Source: an uncultured Eubacteriales bacterium (GTDB lineage Bacteria > Bacillota > Clostridia > Oscillospirales > Acutalibacteraceae). From it: a stretch of DNA of 64,000 nucleotides. Positions 44,562 through 53,506 of the stretch are shown in pieces. The notes beneath the pieces were generated by a model that was not told the DNA's origin, ran no database searches, and was given only the letters and a program-made list of their open reading frames with translations. The position numbers and the translations under genes were made by a program. Each line of letters begins with the position of its first letter. The stretch's first letter is position 1. Location of the stretch: NCBI GenBank assembly GCA_934457095.1, contig CAKSHJ010000001.1, forward strand, positions 124,001-188,000, read 5' to 3'.

Positions 44562-45834
44562 ATAAATCCTTACCTCCTATCACAACGGCGTCATACAACG
44601 CCAGCGCACTGTCTGTCATGAGTGTTTTTTTATCCGGGTTCGGGTCGCAGATTACATAGTTGTTGCTGCTGTAAAGCGGCACAATTTCCACAAATTTAAT
44701 GGTGTTGCCGTATACAATATAAACGCCTTTTACCTCTTTGGAAACCGTGGTCGTATTGCCGTTTTCATCGGTCTCCTCTTTCAAAACAGTTTGGAAGCGC
44801 ACCGCCTGTTGACTCACTCTGATACCGGTATAGGTATGGATATTGATTTGCACCGTTTCCTGACGCACCTTGGAAAGCGTACTGCTCATATAATTGCAGC
44901 GAAAAATTACCGCTGCCTCCTCCCCGCTGTAATTGACCGCTTCTACCGTTGCGGGTACATCTGCGGCGGAAACAAACGGCATTTGCACGGTAACCTGCGC
45001 CTCTGCCTGAAATCTTCCGGCAGTTTCCGCCGGCACAATGCAGGCAATATACCAATTGTACGCGTCGCAAATTTTGCCGATGACGCTGCCGCTTTGCGTT
45101 TCGGGCGGTTGCTGCTGTTTTTCTCTTAGCTCGGAAACGCTTAACTGTGTGGCGGTACTGTATGGAAAACGGTTCTCATAGCCGTCTGTGGAACTGACAA
45201 AATAGCCCGCATTTTGTGCGGTGATTTCTCCCTTTTTAACGCCCTTAATTGTACCCAAGGCGGTAATGCGGTCCTGCACTGCCTGTATTTTATTGTTGAA
45301 ATCCGTAACCTGTCCGGTTGCAATTTGGCGGGTATTGATGGATTTGAGCACGGCGTTTTTATTGCTGTCTATTTGCTCTCTGCTACGCGACTGAATTGCA
45401 TCAATCAAGGTATATAGCCGCGTATGAATGTCCTTGTCCAGCTTATCCGGGTTGGTGTAGGCGGTCGTGGTTTTTGCACTGTTCAGTTCCTCCAGCGCCG
45501 CAAGTTGCGCTTCTAACTGCGCCCGTTTTTGCTGCGTTGCCGCATCCTCCGCGGTATCATATACCGTTGCAATCAGCGCGTTTTTGGCAACCTTGGCGCC
45601 GTCGGTTACCCGGTAGGTAATGACGCCGGCGGCGGTTTGGCTGACCGTGGTTTCCTCCCGAATAATAACACCCTGTGCCTGAATGGTATCGGAAAGGCTT
45701 GCATAGGTAGCGGTTTCGGTCACTACGGTGGAATGATTGACGCGCCAAATCTGATAGCCGATGAATACAAGCAGCAGCACTGCCAAAAGTACGATAACGA
45801 CTCTTTGAAACACTTTTTGATGAAAAATATTCAT
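44539..45834 (-). CDS. HlyD-like membrane fusion/adaptor protein
   Basis: This 431-residue protein has a short cytoplasmic start, one membrane helix (about 10-30, RVVIVLLAVLLLVFIGYQI), a lipoyl-like half motif (VIIREETTVSQTAAGVITY), a coiled-coil stretch (about 85-150) and a beta-rich outer part. This is HlyD/MFP architecture. No ABC or RND partner lies nearby; instead it sits between miaA and ylmE in the division cluster, so a cell-envelope role is possible. The ATG at 45834 was chosen; 20 more codons are open upstream and overlap miaA. Confidence 0.75.
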   Translation of the reverse strand: MNIFHQKVFQRVVIVLLAVLLLVFIGYQIWRVNHSTVVTETATYASLSDTIQAQGVIIREETTVSQTAAGVITYRVTDGAKVAKNALIATVYDTAEDAATQQKRAQLEAQLAALEELNSAKTTTAYTNPDKLDKDIHTRLYTLIDAIQSRSREQIDSNKNAVLKSINTRQIATGQVTDFNNKIQAVQDRITALGTIKGVKKGEITAQNAGYFVSSTDGYENRFPYSTATQLSVSELREKQQQPPETQSGSVIGKICDAYNWYIACIVPAETAGRFQAEAQVTVQMPFVSAADVPATVEAVNYSGEEAAVIFRCNYMSSTLSKVRQETVQINIHTYTGIRVSQQAVRFQTVLKEETDENGNTTTVSKEVKGVYIVYGNTIKFVEIVPLYSSNNYVICDPNPDKKTLMTDSALALYDAVVIGGKDLYDGKMVR

Positions 45835-45854
45835 ACTGTCCCCGCTTTCTGCAA

Positions 45855-46808
45855 TCAAAATGGAAAAGAGGAAATGATTTCCTTTGCTCTGCAAAGCAAC
45901 TGTGCTTCACTCTGCGCTAAATCCACCTTGAGCCAATGTACGTGCGGCTCTTTGCGAAACCATGTCAGCTGTCGCTTGGCATAGCGCCGGGTTTCCCGCT
46001 TAATTCGCTCTACCGCCTCCTGCAGCGTCATCTCACCCTGAAAATACGGCAGCAATTCTTTATAGCCGATTGCCTGCAGCGCCGTTTGATTGCCCGGCTG
46101 CGCAAGCACCTGCTTTGCCTCCTGCACCAAACCCATTTCCAGCATTTGGTCCACGCGGCGGTCAATGCGCGCGTACAGCCGCGCTCGGTCCTGATAGTCC
46201 AGACCGATGACGCACGCCGAATAAGGCGACGGAATTTGGCGCGAACGTTGAATTTGCTCGGTCATGGTAATGCCGGTGGTACGGTAAATTTCAATGGCGC
46301 GAATGAGCCTTGCGGTATTGTTTGGGTCAATCCTCTGCGCAGACTGCGGGTCGATTCTCTGCAATTCCGAAACAAGCGCCTGTGTACCCTGCTCCTTGGC
46401 TTTTTGCGCCAACTCCTCACAAAGCGCCTCATTTTTTTCCTGCTGTGAAAATTGCAGATTGTTCAAAAACGAACGAATATAAAGCCCCGTACCGCCTGCC
46501 ATAATCGGTATTTTCCCCTTTCGGTAAATTTCTTGTGCACAGCTCTTGGCAAGCGTAACATATTCGGCTACGCTAAACGGCTTATCCGTTGGAGCAAAAT
46601 CAATTAAGTGATGCGGTATGCCCTGCATTTCGGCCTTGGTTGGCTTTGCGGTACCGATTGCCATACCTTGGTAAATTTGCATGGAATCCGCTGAGATAAT
46701 TTCCGTTTGCAAAAAATGCGCAAGCTCCACAGCCAGCCGGCTTTTTCCAGAGGCCGTCGGCCCGATAATTACCACCAGCGGTATTTTATTTTGTGCTGCC
46801 TGCTCCAT
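45855..46808 (-). CDS. miaA: tRNA dimethylallyltransferase
   Basis: Adds dimethylallyl to A37 of tRNAs reading U-codons; 317 residues. P-loop VIIGPTASGKSRLAVEL, substrate motif SADSMQIYQGMAIGTAKP, and GGTGLYIRSFL are present. MiaB, the next enzyme of the ms2i6A pathway, is encoded upstream in the same run. mutL-miaA order is common in bacteria. Confidence 0.96.
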   Translation of the reverse strand: MEQAAQNKIPLVVIIGPTASGKSRLAVELAHFLQTEIISADSMQIYQGMAIGTAKPTKAEMQGIPHHLIDFAPTDKPFSVAEYVTLAKSCAQEIYRKGKIPIMAGGTGLYIRSFLNNLQFSQQEKNEALCEELAQKAKEQGTQALVSELQRIDPQSAQRIDPNNTARLIRAIEIYRTTGITMTEQIQRSRQIPSPYSACVIGLDYQDRARLYARIDRRVDQMLEMGLVQEAKQVLAQPGNQTALQAIGYKELLPYFQGEMTLQEAVERIKRETRRYAKRQLTWFRKEPHVHWLKVDLAQSEAQLLCRAKEIISSFPF

Positions 46809-46835
46809 GCTGCCTCCCCTATGCCGTGTAACACC

Positions 46836-48764
46836 TTACTGAATTCGCCCGAACTGCTTTTCCAATTCCTTTTTTAATATGACAATTCGCACCGGCCGAC
46901 CATGCGGACAATACCGAATACTGTCGTCGTCCTCCAACTGCTCCACCAATGCAAGCAATTCCTGCGGCGCACTTTTGTCGCCCGCCTTGACCGCCGCTCG
47001 GCAAGCTATATTATGGTACAGCCAATCCAAATGCTCGGTGGTAAGGTCGGTTTTTTGCCGTCTCAAATAACCCGCCATTTCCATAACCGCCGCCGCGGCA
47101 TCCTCATGCTCCATGGAAAGCGGCGCACTGCGTACCAAAATCGTACCCGCACCGAAATCCTCCATCTCAAATCCCGCATTTGCAAAGGTCTCCAACGCCT
47201 GCAGAACCGCTGCATATTCCTCCTTGGCCAAAGTGACCGTCACCGGCTGCAAAAGCATTTGCGCCTCCGAACCAGGTGCGTTCCGCTTTAATTTTTCATA
47301 CAGCATACGCTCGTGCGCGGCATGCTTGTCAATCAGAATCAGTTCATCTTCTCCCCGCTGGGCAAGGATATAGGTACCAAAGGCCTCACCCAGCAGACGC
47401 AACGGCGGTTTTACCGGCTTCTGCTCAGCCTCAGGCAATTTCTCCTGCGGTGGAGATACCGGCGTTTGCCGCACATTCGGCAGGGGCATTTCCTCCTCCC
47501 CGGCAGTAATGTCAATGCCTGCCGGCGGTGCATAGGTAATCTGAGGCTCAGCTTGCACAAAAGCGGCGCTGTCGTGCATTTGCAACGGCGGTTTTGCGCT
47601 GTTTTGCTTTAAAATTTGCTCTATAAAAAAATCGCTCACAGATGGTTTTTCCGCCTGCTTTGGAGTAGGTTCGTTCGGCGGTTTTGCCGGGGTTATTTGC
47701 AGCTGTTCCGGCTTTTCGGTCTGCGTATAAAAAGAGGGTTGCGCCGTTTTTTGCACATTCATTACAACAGGCGTGTCTCCTTGATTGAGCGCCGTTTTTA
47801 CCGCATGGTAAACCGCCTCGAAAATCGGCTTTTCGTTGACAAAACGAACCTCTAATTTGTTCGGGTGTACATTGACATCCACTGCGGAAAATGCCATTTC
47901 AATATGTAGCACGCAACTTGGGAATTTCCCCACCATAAGCGAGCCTTTAAAAGCCTGCTCCAAAGCGACCATGGCGGTTTTGCTTTTGACATACCTGCCG
48001 TTGATGAAAAAATGCTGCATACTGCGGTTGGGCCGCGCAGACGCAGGACGACTGACAAAGCCGGTAACCCGAATATGCTCGTAAGTATAGTCCACGGGCA
48101 ATAGTCCGGCGGTAAATTCTTTGCCGAATACCGCAAAAATTGCCGATTTTAAATTGCCGTCTCCCGGCGTATGCAGCACCTCTTTGCCGTCACGAATCAG
48201 ACGAAAAGAAATCTCCGGGCGAGAAAGCGCAATGCGATCCATAACGCCGGAAATTGCATTGGCCTCCACGGTATCTTTTTTCAAAAATTTCATACGGGCG
48301 GGCACATTATAAAAAATGTCCTTTACCACAATCGTCGTTCCCTTCGGGCAGCCGCAATCCTCACACGGCTGTGCCTCTCCTGCGCTAACGGCATAGAACG
48401 TACCTGCAAGCTCGGATTCGGTTCGGGTTGTGATTTCCACATGCGCAACGGCCGCAATCGAGGAAAGCGCCTCCCCGCGAAAACCCAGCGTTCCAATGCG
48501 TTCCAAATCCTCCTGCGTTTGAATTTTGCTGGTTGCATGACACAAAAACGCAGTAGGAACATCCTGTCTTGCAATTCCGCTGCCGTTGTCGGTAAGGCGC
48601 ATATAGGTAACGCCGCCGTTTTTTATCTCCGCCGTAATTGCGGTTGCACCGGCGTCAATCGCATTTTCTACCAACTCCTTCATTACCGAGGCCGGACGTT
48701 CTACCACCTCGCCCGCGGCAATCAATTCTGCGGTCTGCTTGTCCAGCACCTGAATTTTCCCCAT
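46836..48764 (-). CDS. mutL: DNA mismatch repair protein MutL
   Basis: Links MutS to strand incision; 642 residues. GHKL ATPase part (about 1-330; ELVENAIDAGATAI, DNGSGI, GTLGFRGEALSSI, GTTIVVKDIFYNVPAR), a variable linker (about 335-440), and a C-terminal endonuclease domain with IDKHAAHERMLYE (the DQHA-type metal motif with Lys for Gln) and CPHGRPVRI. It should therefore be a nicking MutL, expected in bacteria without MutH. Confidence 0.97.
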   Translation of the reverse strand: MGKIQVLDKQTAELIAAGEVVERPASVMKELVENAIDAGATAITAEIKNGGVTYMRLTDNGSGIARQDVPTAFLCHATSKIQTQEDLERIGTLGFRGEALSSIAAVAHVEITTRTESELAGTFYAVSAGEAQPCEDCGCPKGTTIVVKDIFYNVPARMKFLKKDTVEANAISGVMDRIALSRPEISFRLIRDGKEVLHTPGDGNLKSAIFAVFGKEFTAGLLPVDYTYEHIRVTGFVSRPASARPNRSMQHFFINGRYVKSKTAMVALEQAFKGSLMVGKFPSCVLHIEMAFSAVDVNVHPNKLEVRFVNEKPIFEAVYHAVKTALNQGDTPVVMNVQKTAQPSFYTQTEKPEQLQITPAKPPNEPTPKQAEKPSVSDFFIEQILKQNSAKPPLQMHDSAAFVQAEPQITYAPPAGIDITAGEEEMPLPNVRQTPVSPPQEKLPEAEQKPVKPPLRLLGEAFGTYILAQRGEDELILIDKHAAHERMLYEKLKRNAPGSEAQMLLQPVTVTLAKEEYAAVLQALETFANAGFEMEDFGAGTILVRSAPLSMEHEDAAAAVMEMAGYLRRQKTDLTTEHLDWLYHNIACRAAVKAGDKSAPQELLALVEQLEDDDSIRYCPHGRPVRIVILKKELEKQFGRIQ

Positions 48765-48785
48765 ATTGCACCTCCGTTTTTAGCG

Positions 48786-51401
48786 TCACGCCTCCTGCTT
48801 TGCCATTTGACTGAGCTCAAACAGTGTTTGCATGCATTCAATCGGCGTTAAGGTATTGACATCAATTTGCTGTAATTTTTGCAGCGCAGCGCTTTTGCAA
48901 ACCGGCTCAAACGTAAGCTGCTCCTGCGGAGCGCTTGCTTTTTTTACAGTCTGCTGCGGCACGCCGCTTTCCAATTCTTTTAAAATTTCTTTAGCGCGCA
49001 CCACCACCGAATTGGGTACGCCGGCAAGCTTTGCTACTTCAATACCAAAACTGTCATCGGCGCCACCGCGCACAATACGGCGTAAAAAGGTAATGTCATC
49101 GCCGTTTTTTCGTACCGCAATATTATAATTTTTTACGCAATCCATGCAGTCCTCCATATCAGTCAGCTCATGGTAATGCGTGGCAAACAACGCCTTTGCT
49201 CCCAAGGTTTTGCTGTCTGCGGCGTATTCCAATACCGCCCGTGCAATACTCATACCGTCAAAGGTCGAGGTTCCCCTGCCGATTTCGTCCAAAATCAGCA
49301 GACTCTGGTCGGTGGCATGGTTTAAAATATCGGCAACTTCGCTCATTTCCACCATGAAAGTGGATTGCCCCGCAGCCAAATCGTCGGAGGCGCCTACGCG
49401 GGTAAAAATGCTGTCCACTATACCGATTTCCGCCTCAGCCGCAGGTACAAAGCAACCGATTTGCGCCATCAGTACAATCAATGCGGTTTGCCGCATATAA
49501 GTAGATTTCCCCGCCATATTCGGCCCGGTAATAATGGCCACGCGGTTTTGATTTTGGTCCAGCAGCACATCATTCGGTACAAAGGGCGCGCCGTCCAGCA
49601 ACGTTTCCACCACGGGGTGACGGCTCTCTTTGAGCACAATATTTCCGCTGAGATTCACCTGCGGACAAACATAATTCTGCCGCTGTGAAACCACCGCAAA
49701 GGAATTGAGTACATCCAATCTGGCAAGAGCGCTCGCCGTTGCCTGCACCCGCACCAACTGGTCGGCTACTTGTTTGCGCACCGCCTCAAATAATACGCTT
49801 TCCAATTGAATGGATTTGTCATGCGCACCCAAAATACGCGCCTCCAGCTCCTTGAGTTCCTGGGTAATATAACGCTCGCAATTGCTCAGCGTCTGCTTTC
49901 TGATATACTCCTGCGGCGCTTTTTCCTTATAAGCGTTGGAAATTTCTATGTAGTAGCCGAATACCCGGTTATACCCGATTTTCAGCTTGGGAATTTGTGT
50001 ACGTTCCTTTTCTTTGGCCTCCATTTGCGCAATGAATTCCTTCCCGTTGGTCATGTCATTGCGCAAGCTGTCCAGCTCTGTATGGTAGCCCTTTTTAATC
50101 ATGCCTCCCTCGCGTGTGGAAAAGGGCGGCTCCTCTACAATGGCATCAAAAATAAGTTGCGCCATATCCTCCAGCAGGTCAATTTCCTGCAAGGTTTCCT
50201 GTAAAAGTGCGCATTGCGCCTGTTCAAGCTGACCGCAAATAGCCGGTAAACGCTGGATTGCCGCAAGCAAAGAGCGCAATTCTCTGCCGTTTGCCGAACC
50301 GTATACAATACGGGTCATCAGCCGTTCTAAGTCGTGTATGCCGGCAAGCTGTTCCGCCAAACCGCTGCTGAGCATCATATTTTCCACCAGTTCTGCAACA
50401 GCGTGCTGCCGTTTTTGGATATGCACCGGATTGAGCAACGGCCGCTCCAGCCAAGTGCGAATCAGCCGTTTGCCCATGGGGGTTTTGGTTTTGTCCAGCA
50501 CCCAAAGCAGTGAGCCTTTTTTCTCCTTGCTGCGCAAAGTTTCCGTCAATTCCAGATTGCGCCGCGCGCTTAAATCCAAATGCATATACTGCGCGTTGGT
50601 ATACAACATAATGCGGTTCATACGCTCAATTCCGGTGCGCTGGGTACGCCTTAAATAGCCCAACAAAGCCCCGATACACCGTATTACCAACGGCTTGTCC
50701 TGCAAATTCGGCTGCTCCATAGCGTTCGCTGCAAATTGCTCTGTAACCGCTTTGGTACAAGCCGTAAGGTCAAATTTATCATCCTCAATGCACTCCAGCA
50801 GCGTGGAAAGCTTATCTCTTAAAAATTTAGGCAGCGTTTTCATTTCCAGCGTCTGCGTATTGATTAAAATTTCTCTGGGAGCAAAACGCATCATTTCATT
50901 TTTTAATTGAGATTCCAAATCGGCGGCGTTGCTGCCCTTTAATACGGTAGCATGCAGCTCACCGGTAGAGATGTCCGCAAAGCAGACGCCCGCTTGATTA
51001 TTTTCGGCGCAAACAATGCAAATAAAATTATTTTTCGCTTCGTCAAGCATACTGCTTTCCAAAACCGTACCGGGGGTAATTACGCGCACAACGTCTCGTT
51101 TGACAATGCCCTTAGCCTGCGCGGGGTCTTCCATTTGCTCGCAAATGGCAACTTTATACCCCTTTGCCACAAGTCGCGCAATATAACTTTCCGCGCTATG
51201 ATACGGTACGCCACACATGGGCGCGCGCTCCGCCTGACCGCAATCTCTGCCGGTTAAAGTCAATTCTAACTCCGCAGAAACCAACTTGGCATCGTCAAAA
51301 AACAGCTCATAAAAGTCACCCAAACGAAAAAACAGCAATGTGTCGGGGTTCTGCTCTTTAACTTGAAAATATTGTTTCATCATCGGGGACAAATCCGCCA
51401 T
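48786..51401 (-). CDS. mutS: DNA mismatch repair protein MutS
   Basis: Mismatch sensor of 871 residues. Mismatch-binding GDFYELFFDDA near residue 27-37 with the Phe-x-Glu pair, ATPase Walker A TGPNMAGKSTYMRQ, Walker B LLILDEIGRGTSTFDG and the His in FATHYHEL. A short C-terminal tail likely tetramerises or binds the beta clamp. It lies directly before mutL. Confidence 0.98.
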   Translation of the reverse strand: MADLSPMMKQYFQVKEQNPDTLLFFRLGDFYELFFDDAKLVSAELELTLTGRDCGQAERAPMCGVPYHSAESYIARLVAKGYKVAICEQMEDPAQAKGIVKRDVVRVITPGTVLESSMLDEAKNNFICIVCAENNQAGVCFADISTGELHATVLKGSNAADLESQLKNEMMRFAPREILINTQTLEMKTLPKFLRDKLSTLLECIEDDKFDLTACTKAVTEQFAANAMEQPNLQDKPLVIRCIGALLGYLRRTQRTGIERMNRIMLYTNAQYMHLDLSARRNLELTETLRSKEKKGSLLWVLDKTKTPMGKRLIRTWLERPLLNPVHIQKRQHAVAELVENMMLSSGLAEQLAGIHDLERLMTRIVYGSANGRELRSLLAAIQRLPAICGQLEQAQCALLQETLQEIDLLEDMAQLIFDAIVEEPPFSTREGGMIKKGYHTELDSLRNDMTNGKEFIAQMEAKEKERTQIPKLKIGYNRVFGYYIEISNAYKEKAPQEYIRKQTLSNCERYITQELKELEARILGAHDKSIQLESVLFEAVRKQVADQLVRVQATASALARLDVLNSFAVVSQRQNYVCPQVNLSGNIVLKESRHPVVETLLDGAPFVPNDVLLDQNQNRVAIITGPNMAGKSTYMRQTALIVLMAQIGCFVPAAEAEIGIVDSIFTRVGASDDLAAGQSTFMVEMSEVADILNHATDQSLLILDEIGRGTSTFDGMSIARAVLEYAADSKTLGAKALFATHYHELTDMEDCMDCVKNYNIAVRKNGDDITFLRRIVRGGADDSFGIEVAKLAGVPNSVVVRAKEILKELESGVPQQTVKKASAPQEQLTFEPVCKSAALQKLQQIDVNTLTPIECMQTLFELSQMAKQEA

Positions 51402-51439
51402 AATTACACCCTACCTTTACCGCTGATAAACCGTGCGTC

Positions 51440-51847
51440 TTAGTGACAACCCGAACACCCGGAACAGGAACCGCCGCAGGCCTCTTCGGTCAAATCCGCA
51501 ACCTCAGGGTCGCCGCCCTCTGCAGAAATACCGATAATGGCGTTAATGCGCTTTAGCAAGTTATCCATGCGCTCCTTTGCCTCATTATACGCGGTCATAT
51601 TTTGGTTTTGCATAATGCCGTTATAGATTTCCCGCAGCTGCGCATTGAGCTCCTGCAATTTTTCTTCATCTCTGTTATCCTTGGCAGCCTCATTGTTAAT
51701 CGCCATGCGCTTTAGGTTAAAGTCGGCAATCATCTCCTGCAGTTTTTCATCGTCATCGCTGTTCTGGCGCGCAATTTGCATAGCCAAAAAACGCTCATCC
51801 TTTTGAATCGCCTTGCCTAATTCTCTGGTTAATTCTATAATATCCAT
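51440..51847 (-). CDS. ylbF: YlbF/YmcA-family protein with Cys-rich tail
   Basis: Helical YlbF/YmcA (Ric complex) protein of 135 residues, with helices over about 1-110 and a C-terminal tail CGGSCSGCSGCH. In B. subtilis YlbF, YmcA and YaaT form an Fe-S-containing complex that aids RNase Y mRNA processing and phosphorelay; the tail cysteines could bind such a cluster. Position between miaB and mutS matches ymcA of B. subtilis (miaB-ymcA-cotE-mutS); cotE is absent. Assignment to YlbF or YmcA is not certain. Confidence 0.85.
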   Translation of the reverse strand: MDIIELTRELGKAIQKDERFLAMQIARQNSDDDEKLQEMIADFNLKRMAINNEAAKDNRDEEKLQELNAQLREIYNGIMQNQNMTAYNEAKERMDNLLKRINAIIGISAEGGDPEVADLTEEACGGSCSGCSGCH

Positions 51848-51870
51848 CGTTCATTCCTCCAAAAAATGTA

Positions 51871-53316
51871 TTATGATTCTGTAATCAGCGTGCCTTTCAG
51901 CACAAAGTTGGGCGACTGCGTAATTTTCACGGGAACAAATGTACCGATTAAATGATCGTCACCCTCAAATTCGCAATTCATATTGCCCTCAGTTTTTCCC
52001 CAAAGCATCGTCTGTTTTTCGTTGTAGCCCTGCACCAATACCCGCTGCGTCGTTCCAATAATTGCCGGGGCGGTTTTTGCAACAACCTCCTCCTGCTTTT
52101 GCCAAAGCTCACGAAACCACCGGGATTTTTCCTCCTGAGGTACAGGGTCGGGCATGGTCGCGGCACGAGTGCCCTCTCGCCTGGAATAAATAAATGTGTA
52201 CAACGAATTGAATTTTACCTGCTCAAGCATGTCCACGGTGTCTAAAAATTCTTCATACGTCTCTCCCGGAAAGCCCACAATAATGTCCGTGGTAAAGGTA
52301 ATTTCCGGCATGAGCGCCCGTGCCCGGTGTACCAATTCTAAAAATTGCTCTCTGGTATAATTGCGGTTCATAGCCTTTAACACCCGGTTATTCCCCGCTT
52401 GCAACGGCAAATGCAGGCTATGCGCAATATGCAGGCTATGCGCCATGGTCTCCAGCAATTCCGGTGTTGCGTCCTTTGGGTGCGGGCTCATAAACCGTAT
52501 GCGGTAATCACCCTCTATGCTGTCCAATCTGCGCAGCAATTGTGCAAAATCAATTGGATTTTCCAATGTTTTGCCGTAGGCGTTCACATTTTGCCCCAAC
52601 AGCATAATTTCTTTATAGCCCGCCTGCACCAACGCCCGGAACTCCGCTTCAATTGCCTCCGGCTCACGGCTGCGTTCACGCCCGCGCACATACGGAACAA
52701 TACAGTAAGTGCAAAAATGGTTGCAACCGTACATAATCGTCAAAAACGCCGTAGTTTGTGTACTGTCCCGCTGCACAGGCAGTCCCTCTATGATTTGCCT
52801 GTCCTGTTCTTCATTGCCGTTTTCAAAAATACGCCTGCCGTTTGTCAAATGCGCATACAAAAGCTGCGGCAAATAATGAATCACATGCGTACCGAAAACC
52901 AAATCCAAATACGGGTAGCTTTTTTGAATGCGCCGTACCACATGGTCCTGCTCTGCCATACAGCCGCAAAGCGCCGTTATCAATGAGGGTTTTCTGCGTT
53001 TTTTGTGTTTTAATTCACCAATGGTGCCAAACACTTTCAACTCTGCATTTTCGCGCACTGCGCAGGTATTATATAATATAAAATCGGCTTTGTCGGGGTC
53101 GTCCGTAAAGGAAAGCCCCATCTCGGCCAATTGACCTTTTATTTTTTCGCCGTCAGCCACATTTTGTTGACACCCGTAAGTGTGTACATACGCAAGCGGT
53201 ACGCCGCCTGTGGCACGCATTTCCATCATTTGAGTCACTGCGCGCACGCAATGCGCACGACTTTGAGAAAAGATTGCATGTTCGTTCTGCTGCTGCAAAA
53301 CCAAACGCACCCCCAT
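51871..53316 (-). CDS. miaB: tRNA-2-methylthio-N6-dimethylallyladenosine synthase
   Basis: Radical-SAM methylthiotransferase, 481 residues. N-terminal MTTase domain from HTYGCQQNVADGEKI, radical-SAM core with TIMYGCNHFCTYCIVPYVRG (CxxxCxxC), and a C-terminal TRAM domain (about 400-475). Acts after MiaA on A37. The first about 40 residues before the MTTase domain are longer than in many homologues, and the predicted leader is only about 14 bases, so an internal start is possible. Heads the miaB-ylbF-mutS-mutL-miaA run. Confidence 0.95.
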   Translation of the reverse strand: MGVRLVLQQQNEHAIFSQSRAHCVRAVTQMMEMRATGGVPLAYVHTYGCQQNVADGEKIKGQLAEMGLSFTDDPDKADFILYNTCAVRENAELKVFGTIGELKHKKRRKPSLITALCGCMAEQDHVVRRIQKSYPYLDLVFGTHVIHYLPQLLYAHLTNGRRIFENGNEEQDRQIIEGLPVQRDSTQTTAFLTIMYGCNHFCTYCIVPYVRGRERSREPEAIEAEFRALVQAGYKEIMLLGQNVNAYGKTLENPIDFAQLLRRLDSIEGDYRIRFMSPHPKDATPELLETMAHSLHIAHSLHLPLQAGNNRVLKAMNRNYTREQFLELVHRARALMPEITFTTDIIVGFPGETYEEFLDTVDMLEQVKFNSLYTFIYSRREGTRAATMPDPVPQEEKSRWFRELWQKQEEVVAKTAPAIIGTTQRVLVQGYNEKQTMLWGKTEGNMNCEFEGDDHLIGTFVPVKITQSPNFVLKGTLITES

Positions 53317-53336
53317 GTTCCTGTATTTATTCGTTT

Positions 53337-53365
53337 ATCATACCACATTCTGCGTTTTTCTTCAA
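53337..53365 (-). promoter_or_regulatory. Sigma-A promoter of miaB
   Basis: Minus-strand TTGAAG, 17-base spacer, TGG-TATGAT, 20 bases before the annotated miaB start. Confidence 0.75.
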
Positions 53366-53463
53366 GAAGTTTTCCCGGTTTATCAAGTAAAAACTGCATA
53401 AAAACAATTTCAAAACCGCGGTGTTATTGTATTATTTTGTTAGACAACGCTCTTGGGGCATAC

Positions 53464-53494
53464 AAAAAGGACGCCGTTTACACCGCGTCCCTTT
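53464..53494 (-). terminator. Terminator after the YhgE/Pip gene
   Basis: Minus-strand AAAGGGACGC/GCGTCCTTTTT stem with one wobble and an 11-base loop, ending in T residues. Confidence 0.8.
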
Positions 53495-53506
53495 CTATGA
53501 TTTGTA

